The notes: generated by a model not told the origin, from the letters alone. Shown: positions 45,846 to 61,300, counted from the first letter of the stretch. The stretch is 64,000 nt of DNA from Vitellaria paradoxa (GCA_019916065.1 CM034234.1:7848342-7912341), one strand, 5' to 3'. Program-made: numbers and translations.

Positions 45846-46337
45846 TCCTAATTTAGGTTTTAACACAAGTATTACAACTCATCCCATAGTGAAGACGTGA
45901 ACTACCCAGAATTGATAGTTGGATCAAGGACTTCTTAAATTTATTTCTTCTTAATCGAATTGTCTTTGTTTGATTTAATTGAAGTATTTACAATACAGTT
46001 TTTAGATTAGATTATTTTGCTGCGCATTTACATTAGGAAAAATTCGTTTAGTTAATATTTTATTCCTTGAATCAAAAATCAAAAAATCAAATTGCTAAAA
46101 TTTTGTTAATAGGTTGTTAAGTTGTTTTAATTTGAATTTTAAATTTGCAAAACCCTAGGAATTAGTTTTAATTAATCTACAACTTAGTTTACATTCAAAT
46201 TTAGGATTTCCATTTTAACCTAGAAACTAAATATCATAGGCTCCTTGTGAATTCGACCTCGGACTCACCGAGTTAAAACTACACCGCACACCCTTGCACT
46301 TGGGGGTTAATTTAGATGCATTTTCTAATAGCGGTCA

Positions 46338-49300
46338 ATCTGCGCATTTGAATTTAAAATAGCCAAAACATGGTGGACGTGTGTCTGATTACAAAGATAT
46401 TTGCCTTCATTTTTTGTACTTTTATGTGATCTACGAATCCAAATAAAAAAAGCAATAACTTGGCGCTCGAGTGTCAGTTTAGGACAATTTTTTTGTTTAT
46501 TTTTTGTACTTTTAAGTGATCTGTGTATCAAAATTAAAAAACGGCCAAAACCTGGCACTCGGGTGTCTGATTACAACGATATTTGTCTTCATTTTTTGTA
46601 TTTTCACGTGATCTATGAATCCAAATTAAAAACGGCTATAACTTGGCGCTCGGGCGTCTGATTAGAGTAATAATTTTATTCATTTTCTGTATTTTTACGT
46701 GATCTGCGCGTTTAAATTTAAAATAGCCAAAACTTGGTGCTTGGGGCTCTGATTGCAAAGATATTTGTCTTCAATTTTTGTATTTTTACGCGATCTATGA
46801 ATGCAAATAAAAAAACGGCTATAACTTAGCGTTCGGGTGTCTGGTTAAGGTAATATTTTCGTTCATTTTCTTGTATTCTTCCGTGATCTGCACATTTAAA
46901 TTAAAAACGGCCAAAACTTGGTGCTCGAGTGTCCAATTACAATGATACTTGTCTCCATTTTTTGTATTTTTACGTGATCTACGAATCTAAATTAAAAATG
47001 GCTATAACTTGGCGCTCGGGTGTCTGGTTAGAGCAATATTTTTGTTTATTTTCTGTATTTCTACGTGATCTGTGTACCGAAATTAAAAACAGCCAAAACT
47101 TGACCCTCCGGTGTCTGATTACAATGATATTTGTTTTTATTTATTATATTTTTACGCGATCTACGAGTCCAAATTAGAAATGGCCATAACTTGGCACTCG
47201 GGTGTCCGATTAGAGTAATATTTTTGTTTATTTTTTGTATTTCTACGTGATCTGCGCATTAAAATTAAAAAAGCTAAAACTTGGCGCTCGGGTGCCTAAT
47301 TACAATGATATTTGTCTTCATTTTTTGTATTTCTACGCGATCTACGAATGCAAATTAAAAACGGCTATAACTTGGCGCTCGGGCGTCTAATTAGAGTAAT
47401 ATTTTTGTTCATTTTTGTATTTTTATGTGATCTGTGCATTTAAATTTGAAATAGCAAAAACTTTTGGCACTCGAGTGTCCGATTACAATGATATTTGTAT
47501 TCAATTCTTGTATTTTTACGCGATCTACGAATCCAAATTAAAAAACGATTATAACTTGGAGCTCGGGCATCTGGTTAGAGAAATATTTTTGTTCATTTTT
47601 TTATTTATACGTGATCTCCGCGTTTAAATTTAAAACAGCCAAAACTCGGTGGACGTGTGTCTGATTACAATGATATTTGCCTTCATTTTTCATATTTTCA
47701 CGCGATCTACGAATCCAAATAAAAAATAGCTATAACTTGGAACTCGGGTACTAGGTTAGGACAATTTTTTTGTTTATTTTTTGTATTTTTACGTGATCTG
47801 TGTATCGAAATTAAAAATGGCCAAAACGTGGCGCTCGGGGGTTTGATTACAATGATATTTATCATCATTTTTTGTGTTTTTACGTGATCTACGAATGCAA
47901 ATTAAAAACGGCTATAACTTGGTGCTCGGGCGTCTGGTTAGAGTAATATTTTTGTTCACTTTTTGTATTTTTACGTGATCTGCGCATTCAAATTAAAAAA
48001 TGCAAAAACTTAGTCCTCGGGTGTCTGATTACAATGATATTTGTCTTCATTTTTTGTATTCTTATACGATCTATGAAACCAAATAAAAAACGCCTATAGC
48101 GTGGAGCTCGAGTGTCAGTTTAGGACAATTTGTTTGTTTGTTTTTTGTATTTTTACATGATCTGTGTACCAAAATTAAAAACGACCAAAACTTTGGCTCT
48201 CGGGTTTCTGATTACAATGATATTTGTTTTTATTTACTATATTTTTACTTGATCTACGAGTCCAAATTAGAAACGGCTATAACTTGGCACTTGAGTGTCT
48301 AGTTAGAGTAATATTTTTGTTCATTTTTTGTATTTTTACTAGATCTGCACAATAAAATCAAAAACGGCCAAACGTTGGCGCTCAGGTGTTCGATTACAAT
48401 GATATTTGTCTTCATTTTTTGTATTTTTACACGATCTACGAATCCAAATTAGAAATGGGGGTGTCGGGTTAGAGTAATATTTTTGTTTATTGCTTTGTAT
48501 TTTTACGTGATCTGCACATTTAAATTAGAAACGGCCAAAACTTGGCGCTTGGGTGTCCGATTATAATGATATTTGTCTCAATTTACTATATTTTTACGCA
48601 ACATACGAATCCAAATTAAGAACGGCTATAACTTGGCGCTCGGTGTTTGGTTAGAGTAATATTTTTGTTTATTTTTTGTATTTCTACGTGATCTATGAAT
48701 TGAAATGAAAAATGGCCAAAGCTTAGCTCTCTGGTGTCCGATTACAATGATATTTATTTTTATTTACTATATTTCTACGCGATCTGCGAGTCCAAATTAG
48801 AAACGGCTATAACTTGGTACTCGGGTGTCCGGTTAGAGTAATATTTTTGTTTATTTTTTGTATTTTTACGCGATCTATGAATCCAAATTAAAAACGGCTA
48901 TAACTTGGCGCTCGGGTGTCTGGTTAGAGTAATATTTTGTTCATTTTTTGTATTTTTTGATGATCTGCACATTTATATTTAAAACGGCCAAAACTTGGTG
49001 CTCGGGTGTTCGATTATAATGCTATTTGTCTGCATTTTTTATATTTTTACGCGAGTTACGAATCCAAATTAAAACGGCTATAGCTTGGTGCTCGGGTGTC
49101 TAGTTAAAGCAATATTTTTGTTTATTTTTTTTCATTTCTATGTGATCTGTGTATCGAAATTAGGAACGGCCAAAGCATGGCACTCGGGTGTCCGATTACA
49201 ATGATATTTGTTTTAATTTACTATATTTTATGCGATCTACGAGTCCAAATTGCAAATGGCTATAACTAGGCACTCGGGTGTTTGGTTAGAGCAACATTTT

Positions 49301-52300
49301 TGTTATATTTTGTATTTTTTTGTGAGCTACACATTAAAATTAAGAGCGGCCAAAACTTGGCGCTCTGGTAACCAATTACAATGATATTTGCTTTTATTTT
49401 CTATATTTTTATGCGATCTACGAGTCCAAATTTGAAACGACTATAACTTGACACTCGGGTGTCCGGTTAGAGTAATGTTTTTGTTCATTATTTGTATTTT
49501 TAGGTAATCTACGCATTCAAATTAAAAAGGGCCAAAACTTGGCACTCAGGTGTCCGATTACAATGATATTTGCCTTCAATTTTTGCATTTTTACGCGATC
49601 TACGAATCCAAATTAAAAATGGCTATAACTTGGCGCTTGAGCGTCAGGTTAGAGTAATATTTTTGTTCATTTTTTATGTGTTTACATGATCTGCACATTT
49701 GAATTTAAAATAGCCAAAACATGGTGGACGTGTGTCTCATTACAAAGATATTTGCCTTCATTTTTTGTATTTTTATGCGATCTATGAATCCAAATAAAAA
49801 AAGCAATAACTTGGTGCTCGGGTGTCGGGTTAGGATAATTGTTTTGTTTATTTTTTGTATTTTTAAGTGATCTATGTATCGAAATTAAAAACGGCCAAAA
49901 CCTGGCACTCGGGTGTCTGATTACAATGATATTTGTCTTCATTTTTTGTATTTTCACGTGATCTATGAATCCAAATTAAAAACGGCTATAACCTGGCACT
50001 CAGGCGTCTGATTAGAGTAATAATTTTATTCATTTTTGTCTGCGCGTTTAAATTTAAAACAGCCAAAAATTGGTGCTCGGGGTTCTGATTGCAAAGATAT
50101 TTGTCTTCAATTTTTGTATTTTTACGCGATCTACGAATGCAAATAAAAAATGGCAATAACTTGGTTTTCAGGTGTCTGGTTAGAGTAATATTTTCGTTCA
50201 TTTTTTTGTATTTATCCGTGATCTGCGCTTTTAAATTAAAAACGGCCAAAACTTGGCGCTCGAGTGTCCGATTACAATGATATTTGTCTCCATTTTTTTA
50301 TATTTTTACGCGATCTACAAATCCAAATTAAAAACAGCTATAACTTGGCGCTCGGGGGTCTGGTAAGAGTAATTTTTTTGTTTATTTTCTCTATTTCTAC
50401 GTGATCTATGTATCTAAATTAAAAACGGCCAAAACTTGGCCATCATGTGTCTGATTACAATGATATTTGTTTTTATTTACTATTTTTTACGCGATCTATG
50501 AGCCCAAATTAGAAACGGCTATAACTTGGTACTCGGGGGTCTAGTTAGGGTAATATTTTTGTTCATTTTTTGTATTTTTACGTGATTTGTGCATTAAAAT
50601 TAAAAACGGACAAAACTTGGTGCTCGGGTGTCTGATTACAATGATATTTGTCTTCATTTTTTGTATTTCTACGCGATCTACGAATGCAAATTAAAAGCTG
50701 CTACAACTTGGTGCTTGGGCGTCTGATTAAAGTAATATTTTGTTCATTTTTTATATTTTTACATGATCTTTGAATTTAAATTTGAAACAGCAAAAGCTTT
50801 TGGCACTCGGGTGTCCGATTACAATGATATTTGTCTTCAATTCCTGTATTTTTACCCGATCTACAAATCCAAATTAAAAACGGTTATAACTTGGCGCTCG
50901 GGCATCCGGTTAAAATAATATTTTTGTTCATTTTTTGTATTTTTACGTGATCTGCGCAAATGAATTTAAAATGGCAAGAACATGGTGGATGTGTGTCTGA
51001 TTACAATAATATTTACCTTAATTTTTTGTATTTTTACGCGATCTACGAATCCAAATAAAAAACAGCTATAACTTGGCGCTCGGGTGCCAGGTTAGGACAA
51101 TTTTTTTGTTTATTTTTTGTATTTCTACGTGATCTGTGTATTGAAATTAAAAACAACCAAAACTTGGCGCTCGGGTGTCAGATTACAATGATATTGTCTT
51201 CATTTTTTGGATTTTCATGCGATCTACGAATGCAAATTAAAACGGCTATAACTTGGCGCTCAGGCGTCTGGTTAGTGTAATTTTTTTGTTCATTTTTTGT
51301 ATTCTTATGTGATCTGCGCGTTTAAATTTAAAACAGCAAAAACTTGGTGCTCGGGGTTCTGATTGCAATGATATTTGTCTTCATTTTTTTGTATTTCAAC
51401 ACGATCTACGAATCCAAACAAAAAATGGCTATAACTTGGCCCTCGGGCATTTGGTTAGAGTAATATTTTTGTTCATTTTTTGTATTTTTTCGTAACCTGC
51501 GTATTTAAATTAAAAACGGTCAAAACTTAGCGCTTGAGTGTCCAATTACGATGATATTTGTCTCCATTTTTGTATTTTTACGGGATCTACGAATCCAAAT
51601 TAAAAACGGCTATAACTTGGTGCTCGGGTGTTTAGTTGGATTAATATTTTTGCTTCTTTTTTGTATTTTTCTGTGATCTGCGCATTTAAATTAAAAACGG
51701 CCAAAACTTGGCGCTCGAGTGTCCGATTACAATGATATTTGTCTCCATTTTGTGTATTTCTACGCGATCTACCAATCCAAATTAAAAACGGCTATAACTT
51801 GGCACTCGGGTGTCTGGTTAGAGCAATATTTTTGTTTATTTTCTGTATTTCTACGTGATCTGTGTATCGAAATTAAAAACGGCCAAAACTTGGCCCTCCG
51901 GTGTCCGATTACAATGATATTTATTTTTATTTATTATATTTTTACGTGATCTACGAGTCCAAATTAGAAACGGCCATAACTTGGAACTCGGGTGTTCGAT
52001 TAGAGTAATATTTTTGTTTATTTTTCGTATTTTTACGTGATCTACGCATTAAAATTAAAAAAGCCAAAACTTGGCGCTCGAGTGCCCGATTACAATGATA
52101 TTTGTCTTCATTTTTTGTACTTCTACGTGATCTACGAATGCAAATTAAAAATGGCTATAACTTGGCGCTCGGGCGTCTGATTAGAGTAATATTTTTGTTC
52201 ATTTTTTGTATTTTTACGTGATCTGTGCATTTAAATTTGAAACAGCAAAAACTTTTGGCACTCGAGTGTCTGATTACAATGATATTTGTATTCAATTATT

Positions 52301-55300
52301 GTATTTTTACGCAATCTACGAATCCAAATTAAAAATGATTATAACTTGGCGCTCGAGCATCTGGTTAGAGAAATATTTTTTTTTATTTTTTTTATTTATA
52401 TGTGATCAGCGCGTTTAAATTTAAAACAGCCAAAACTCGGTGGACGTGTGCCTGATTACAATGATATTTGCCTTCATTTTTTGTATTTTTACGCGATCTA
52501 CGAATCCAAATAGAAAATAGCTATAACTTGGCGCTCGGGTACCAGGTTAGGACAATTTTTTTGTTTATTTTTTGTATTTTTATGTGATCTGTGTATCGAA
52601 ATTAAAAATTGCCAAAACGTGGCGCTCGGGTGTCTGATTACAATGATATTTGTCATCATTTTTTGTGTTTTTACGTGATCTACGAATGCAAATTAAAAAC
52701 GGCTATAACTTGGTGCTCGGGCGTCTGGTTAGAGTAATATTTTTGTTCACTTTTGTATTTTTACGTGATCTGCGCATTCAAATTTGAAACTGCAAAAACT
52801 TAGTCCTCGGGTGTCTAATTACAATGATATTTGTCTTCATTTTTTGTATTTTTATACGATCTATGAAACCAAATAAAAAACGCCTATAGCGTGGAGCTCG
52901 AGTGTCAGTTTAGGACAATTTGTTTGTTTGTTTTTTGTATTTTTACATGATCTGTGTACCGAAATTAAAAACGCCCAATACGTGGCGCTCGGGTGTCCGA
53001 TTACAATGATATTTGTCTTCAATTTTTGTATTTCTACGCGATCTACGAATTCAAATTAAAAACGGCTATAACTTGGCGCTGGGGCATCTAGTTTGAGTAA
53101 TATTTTTGTTCAATTTTGTATTTTTACGTGATCTGCACATTTGAATTTAAAATAACCAAAACATGGTGGACGTGTGTCTGATTATAATGATATTTACCTT
53201 CATTTTTTGTATTTTTACGTGATCTACGAATCCAAATAAAAATGGCTATAACTTGGCGCTTGGGTGTCTAGTTAGAGTAATATTTTTATTCATTTTTTGT
53301 ATTTTTCTATGATCTGCGCATTTAAATTAAAAACGGCCAAAACTTGGCGCTCGAGTGTCCGATTACAATGATATTTGTCTCCATTTTTTGTATTTTTACG
53401 CGATCTACGAATCCAAATTAAAAACGGCTATAACTTGGCACTCGGGTGTCTGGTGAGAGCAATATTTTTGTTTATTTTCTGTATTTCTACGTGATCTGTG
53501 TATCGAAATTAAAAACGACCAAAACTTTGGCTCTCAGGTTTCTGATTACAATGATATTTGTTTTTATTTACTATATTTTTACTTGATCTACGAGTCCAAA
53601 TTAGAAACGGCTATAACTTGGCACTTGGGTGTCTGGTTAGAGTAATATTTTTGTTCATTTTTTGTATTTTTACTAGATCTGCACAATAAAATCAAAAACG
53701 GCCAAACGTTGGCGCTCAGGTGTCCGATTACAATGATATTTGTCTTCATTTTTTGTATTTTTACGCGATCTACGAATCCAAATTAGAAATGGGGGTGTCG
53801 GGTTAGAGTAATATTTTTGTTTATGTTTTGTATTTTTACGTGATCTGCACATGTAAATTAAAAACGGCCAAAACTTGGCGCTTGGGTGTCCGATTACAAT
53901 GATATTTGTCTCCATTTACTGTATTTTTACACGACATATGAATCCAAATTAAAAACGGCTATAACTTGGCGCTCAAGTGTCTGGTTAGAGCAATGTTTTT
54001 GTTTATTTTTTGTATTGCTACGTGATCTATGAATTGAAATTAAAAATGGCCAAAGCTTGGCTCTCTGGTGTCCGATTACAATGATCTTTGTTTCCATTTA
54101 CTATATTTTTACGCGATCTGCGAGTCCAAATTAGAAACGGCTATAACTTGGTACTCAGGTGTCCGGTTATAGTAATATTTTTGTTTATTTTTTGTATTTT
54201 TACGCGATCTACGAATCCAAATTAAAAATGGCTATAACTTGGTGCTCGGGTGTCTGGTTAGAGTAATATTTTTGTTCATTTCTTGTATTTTTCCGTTATC
54301 TACGCATTTAAATTTAAAACGGCCAGAACTTGGTGCTCGGGTGTTCGATTATAATGATATTTGTCTGCATTGTTTTATATTTTTACGTGAGTTACGAATC
54401 CAAATTAAAACGGCTATAGCTTGGCGCTCGGGTGTCTGGTTAGAGCAATATTTTTGTTTATTTTTTGTATTTCTACATGATCTGTGTATCGAAATTAGGT
54501 ACGGCCAAAACATGGCACTCGGGTGTCCGATTACAATGATATTTATTTTCATTTACTATATTTTTTTGCGATCTACGAGTCCAAATTACAAATGGCTATA
54601 ACTTGGCACTCGGGCGTCTGGTTAGTGCAATATTTTTGTTTATTTTTTGTATTTTTTCGTGGCTGCGCATTAAAATTTAGAACGGCCAAAACCTGGCACT
54701 CGGGTGACCGATTACAATGATATTGGCTTTTATTTACTCCATTTTTACGCGATCTACGAGTCCAAATTACAAACGGCTATAACTTGGCACTCGGGTGTCC
54801 AGTTAGAGCAATATTTTTGTTCAATTTTTGTGTTTTTTTGTGAGCTGCGCATTAAAATTAAGATCGGTTAAAACTTGGCGCTCGGGTGACCGATTACAAT
54901 GATATGTGTTTTTATTCTACATATTTTTACGCGATCTATGAGTCCAAATTAGAAACGGATATAACTTAGTACTCGGGCGTCTGGTTAGAGTAATATTTTT
55001 GTTCATTTTTTGTACTTTTACGTGATCTGCGCACTTGAATTTAAAATAGCCAAAACATGGTGGGCGTGTGTCTGATTACAACGATATTTGCCTTCATTTT
55101 TTGTATTTTCACGCAATCTACGAATCCAAATAAAAAACAACAACAACTTGGCACTCAGGTGTCAGGTTAGGACAATTTTTTTGTTCATTTTTTGTATTTT
55201 TACGTGATTTGTGTATCGAAATTAAAAACAGCCAAAACTTTGGCTCTCAGGTGTCCGATTACAATGATATTTGTTTTTATTTACTATATTTTTACGCGAT

Positions 55301-58300
55301 CCATGAGTCCAAATTAGAAACGGCTCTAACTTGGCACTCGGGTGTCTGGTTAGAGTAATATTTTTGTTTATTTTTTGTATTTTTATGTGATCTACACAAT
55401 AATATTAAAAATGGCCAAAAGTTGGCGCTCGAGTGTCTAATTACAATGATATTTGTCTTTATTTTTTGTATTTTTATGCGATCTACAAATCCAAATAAAA
55501 AATGGCTATAACTTGGCGCTCGGGTGTCTGGTTAGAGTATTATTTTTGTTCATTTTTGTATTTTTCCATGATCTACACATTTAAATTAAAAACGGCCAAA
55601 ACTTGGTGCTCCAGTGTCTTATTACAATGATATTTGTCTCTATTTCTTGTGTTTTTACGCGATCTACGAATCCAAATTAAAAACGGCTATAACTTGGCCC
55701 TCGGGTGTCTAGTTAGAGCAATATTTTTGTTCATTTTTTGTCTTTTTCTATGATCTGCGCATTAAAATTAAAAACGACCAAACTTGGCACTCGGTTGTCC
55801 GATTTCATTGATATTTGTCTTTATTTTTTGTATTTTTACGCGATGTACGAATGCAAATTAAAAACAGCTATAACTTGGCGCTCAGGCGTCTAGTTAGAGT
55901 AATATTTTTGTTAATTTATTGTTTTTTTACCTGATCTGTGCATTTAAATTTAAAACAGCAAAAACTTGATGTTCGGGTGTCTGATTACAATGATATTTGT
56001 CTTCATTTTTTGTATTTTTATGCGATCTACGAATCCAAATAAAAACAACTATAACTTGGTGCTCGAGTGTCTGCTAGAGTAATAGTTTTTTTCATGTTTT
56101 GTATTTTTACGTGATCTGCGCATTGAAATTAAAAACGGCCAAAACTTGGCACTTGGGTGTCCGATTACAATGATATTTGTCTCCATTTACTATATTTTTA
56201 CGCAATCTACGAATCCAAATTAAAAACGGCTATAACTTGGTGCTCGGGTGTCTAGTTAGAGCAATATTTTTGTTTATTTTTTGTATTTCTACATGATCTG
56301 TGTATCGAAATTAAAAATAGCCAAAACTTGGCTCTCGGGTGTCCGATTACAATGATATTTATTTTTATTTACGATATTTTTACGCGATCTACGAGTCCAA
56401 ATTAGAAACGGATATAACTTGGCACTCAGGTGTCCGGTTAGAGTAATATTTTGTTCATTTTCTGTATTTTTACGTGATCTGCTTAATAAAATTAAAAATG
56501 GCCAAAAGTTGGGGCTCAAGTGTCTGATTACAATGATATTTCTCTTCATTATTTGTATTTTTACGTGAAATACGAATCCAAATTAAAAATGGCTATAACT
56601 TGGCGCTCGGGCGTTTGGTTAGAGTAATATTTTGTTCATTTTTTGTATTTTTACGTGTTCAGCTCAATAAAATTAAAAACAGCCAAAAGTTGGCACTCGG
56701 GTGTCCGATTATAATGATATTTGTCTTTATTTTTTGTATTTTTACACGATCTACGATTCCAAATAAAAAATGGCTATACCTTGGCCCTCGGGTGTCTGGT
56801 TAGAGTAATATTTTTGTTCATTTTTTGTATTTTTACGTGATCTGTGTATTTAATTTAAAAACGGGCCAAACTTGGTGCTCGGGCGTCCGATTACAATGAT
56901 ATTTGTCTTGAATTTTCATATTTTTACGCAATCTACGAATCAAAATTAAAAACGGCTATAACTTGGCGCTCGAGCGCCTGGCTAGAGTATTATTTTTGTT
57001 CATTTTTTATATTTTAACGTGATCTGCGCATTTAAACTAAAAACGGTTAGAACCAGGTGCTCGGGTGTCCAATTACAATGATATTTGTCCTTATTTTTTG
57101 TATTCTTACGCGTTCTACAAATCCAAGTTAAAAACGGCCCAAACTTGGCACTCGTGAGTCTGGTTTGAGCAATATTTTTGTTTTTTTTATTTTTATGTGA
57201 TCTGTGTATCGAGATTAAAAACAGTCAAAACTTGGTGCTCGGTTGTCCAATTACAATGATATTTGTCATCATTTATTGTATTTTTACGTGATCTACGAAT
57301 CCTAATTAAAAATGGCTATAAGTTGGCACTCGGGCGACTAGTTAGAGCAATATTTTTGTTCATTTTTTGTATTTTAACGTGATCTGCGCATTTAAATTAA
57401 AAATGGCCAAAAGTTGGCGCTCCGGTGTCCTATTCAATGATATTTGTATTCATTTTTTGTATTTTTACGCGATCTAGGAATCCAAATTAAAAACGGCTAT
57501 AACTTAGCGCTCGGGTGTCTGGTTAGAATAATATTTTTGTTCATTTTTGTATTTTTACGTGATCTGCGTATTTAAATTAAAAACGGCCAAAACATGGTGC
57601 TCAGGCGACCGATTACAACTATATTTTTGTTCAATTTTTGTATTTCTACGTGATCTACGAATTAAAATTAAAAATGGCTATAACTCAGTGCTCAAGCGCC
57701 TGGTTAGAGTAATTTTTTTGTTCAGTTTATGTATTTTAACGTGATTTGCACATTTAAATTTAAAACGGCCAGAACTTGGTGCTCGGGTGTCCGATTACAA
57801 TGATATTTGTCTTCATTTTTTGTATTTCTACGCGATCTACGAATCCAAATTAAAAATGGTGATAACTTGGCACTCGGGCGTCTGGTTAGAGTAATATTTT
57901 AGTTAATTTTTTGTATTTTTACGTGATCTGCGCTTTTAAATTTAAAACAGCCAAAACTTGTTGCTCGGGGGTCTGATTACAATGATATTTGCCTTCATCT
58001 TTTGTATTGTTATGCGATCTATGAATTCAAATAGAAAACGGTTATAGATTCTCACTCGGGTGTCTGGTTAGAGTAATATTTTTGTTCATTTTTGTATTTT
58101 TACGTGATCTGCGTATTTAAATTAAAAACGGCCAAAACTTGGTGCTCGGGTGTCCGATTACAATGATATTTGTACTCAATTTTTGTGTTTTTACACGATC
58201 TACGAATCAAAATTAAAAACGGCTTTAACATGTCGCTCAGGTGTCTCGTTAGAGTAATATTTTTGTTCATTTTTTGTATTCTAGCGTGATCCGCGCATTT

Positions 58301-61300
58301 AAATTAAACACGGCCCGAATTTTGTGCTCGGGTGTCCGATTACAATGATATTTGTTTTCTTTTTTTTTTTGTATTTTTATGTGATCTACGAATCCAAATT
58401 AAAAACAGCTAAAACTTGAAGCCTGTGTGTTTGGTTAGCGTAATATTTTTGTTCATTTTTTGTATTTTTACGTGATTTGTGTATCGAAATTAAGATCAAT
58501 CAAAACGTGGCGCTCTGGTGGCCGATTACAATGATATTTGTCCTCATTTTTCTGTATTTTTACATGATCTGCGCTTTTAACTTTAAAACGGCCAAAATTT
58601 GGTGCTCGGGTGTTCAATTAGATTGATATTTGTGTTCATTTTTTTTTTATTTTTACATTTTCTACGAATTCAAATAAAAAACGGCAATAACTTGGTGCTC
58701 GGGTGTCTAGTTAGAGTAATATTTTTGTTCATTTTTTGTATTTTTCCTTTATCTGCGCATTTTTTGTATTTTTACGCGATCTGCACATTTAATTTAAAAT
58801 AGCCAAAACTTGGCGTTCGGGGTTCTAATTGCAATGATATTTGTCTTCATTTTTTGTATTTTTACGCGATCTACGAATCCAATAAAAAAGGGCTATAACT
58901 TGGCGCTCGGGTGTCTGGTTAGTGTAATATTATTGTTCATTTTTTGTATTTTTACGTTATCTACATATGTAAATTAAAAACAGCCAAAACTGGGTGCTCA
59001 GGCGTCCGATTACAATGATATTTGTCTTCAATTTTTGTATTTTTACGCGATCTACGAATCAAAATTAAAAACGGCTATAACTTGGCGCTCGGGCGCCTGG
59101 ATGGAGTATTATTCTTGTTCATTTTTGGTATTTTAACGTGATCTGCGCTTTTAGATTAAAAACGGCCAGAACCTGGTGCTCGGGTGTCCGATTACAATGA
59201 TATTTATCTTTATTTTTTGTACTTTTACGCGATCTATAAATCCAAGTTAAAAACGGCTATAACTTGGCGCTCGTGAGTCTAGTTAAAGCAATATTTTTGT
59301 TTATTTTTTGTATTGTTTTGTGAGCTGCGCATTAAAATTAAGAACGGCCAAAACTTGGCACTCGGGAGACTGATTACAATGATATTTGTTTTTATTTACT
59401 CCTTTTTACGCGATCTACGAGTCCAAATTAGAAACGACTATAACTTGACACTCGGGTGTCCAGTTAGAGCAATATTTTTGTTCAGTTTTTGTATTTTCTC
59501 ATGAGCTACGCATTAAAATTAAGAATGGCCAAAACTTGGCACTCGGGTGACCGATTACAATGATATTTGTTTTTATTTTCTATATTTTTACGTGATATAC
59601 GAGTCCAAATTAGAAATGGATATAACTTGGCACTCGGGCGTCTGGTTAGAGTAATATTTTTGTTCATTTTTTGTATTTTCCATGATCTGCGCATTTAAAT
59701 CAAAAACGCCCAAAGTTTGGTGCTCAGGTATCCGATTTCAATGACATTTGTCTTCATTTTTTGTATTTTGATGTGTTCTATGACTCCAAATTAAAAACGG
59801 CTATAACTTGGCGCTCGGGTGTCTGGTTGCAGTAATATTTATTTTATTTTTTGTATTTTTACGTGATCTGCGCATTTAAATTAAAAGCGACTAAAACTTG
59901 GCGCACCAATTTCCGATTACAATGATATTTGTCTTCATTTTTTCAAATTTTTAAACGATCTACAAATCCAAAATAAAAATGGCTATAACTCGGCGCTCGG
60001 GTGTCTGGTTAGAGTAATATTTTTGTTCATTTTTTGTATTTTTACGTGATCTACGCATTTAAATTTAAAACAGCCAAAACTTAGTGCTCGAGGGATTGAT
60101 TACAATGATATTTGTCTTCATTTTTTGTATTTTTACGCGATCTACGATTCCAAATAAAAAACCGCTATAACTTGGTGCTTGGGTGTCTGGTTAGAGTAAT
60201 ATTTTTATTCATTTTTTGTATTTTTATGTGATCTGCGTATTTAAATTAAAAATGGCCCAAACTTGGTGCTCTGGCGTCTGAATACAATGATATTTGTCCT
60301 CAATTTTCATATTTTTACGCGATCTACGAATTAAAATTAAAAACAGCTCTAACTTGGCACTCGGGTGTCTGGTTAGAATAATATTTTTGTTCATTTTTTG
60401 TTTTTTTATGTGATCTGTGTATTTAAATTAAAAACGACCAAAATATGGTGCTTGGGCGACCGATTACAATTATATTTTTGTTCAATTTTTGTATTTCTAC
60501 GCGATTTACTAATTAAAATTAAAAACAACTATAACTCAGCGCTGGGGCGCCTTGTTAGAGTAATATTTTTGTTCATTTTATGTATTTTAACGTGATTTGT
60601 ACATTTAAATTTAAAACGGCTAGAACTTGGTGCTCGGGTGTCCGATTATAATGATATTTATGGTCATTTATTGTATTTTTATGCGATCTACAAACCCTAA
60701 TTAAAAATGGCTATAAGTTGGTGCTCGGGTGACTAGTTAGAGCAATATTTTTGTTCATTTTTTGTATTTTAACGTGATCTGTGCATTTAAATTAGAAATG
60801 GCCAAAACTTGGCACTTCGGTGTCTGATTACAATGATATTTGTCTTCATTTTTTGTAGGCGATCTACGAATCCAAATTAAAAACAGCTATAACTTGGTGC
60901 TTGGGTGTCTGGTTAGAATAATATTTTTGTTCATTTTTTGTATTTTTATGTGATCTGTGTATTTAAATTAAAAATGGCCAAAACATGGTGCTCAGGCGAC
61001 CGATTACAATTATATTTTTGTTCAATTTTTGTATTTCTACGCGATCTATGAATTAAAATTAAAAACGGCTATAACTCGGTGCTGGGGCGCCTTGTTAGAG
61101 TAATATTTTTGTTCATTTTATGTATTTTAATGTGATTTGCACATTTAAATTTAGAACGGCCAAAATTTGGTGCTCAGGTGTCTGATTACAATGATATTTG
61201 ACTTCATTTTTTTGTATTTTTATGCGATCTACAAATCCAAATTAAAAACGACTATAACTTGGCGCTCGGGCATCTGGTTAGAGTAATATTTTAGTTTCTT

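Larger units (their letters stand above)
33449..46337 (+). mobile_element. Athila-lineage Ty3/gypsy LTR retrotransposon
   Basis: About 12.9 kb visible: truncated 5' LTR (33449-33822), PBS (33829-33846), gag, protease, RT, RNase H, integrase, a 3' ORF, PPT and 3' LTR (44507-46337). The gag sequence, the long RT insert ending in VPTRIQTGWRVCIDYRKLN, the tRNA-Asp PBS, the extra ORF beyond integrase and the very long LTR all fit Athila. All reading frames are broken by small indels. Its right end abuts the satellite array with no spacer. Confidence 0.9.
44507..46337 (+). repeat. 3' LTR of Athila
   Basis: A 1831-bp LTR, TG to CA. It opens with a near-perfect hairpin (TGTGATTACACTT then AAAGTGTAATTACA, 44507-44535). 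It contains a GGTCCGGACC palindrome pair (44772-44810), a TATA box (44862-44869), two long imperfect hairpins (45321-45365, 45383-45428) and a three-fold repeat (45481, 45616, 45777). The last 382 bases match the 5' LTR remnant at 33449. Confidence 0.88.
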
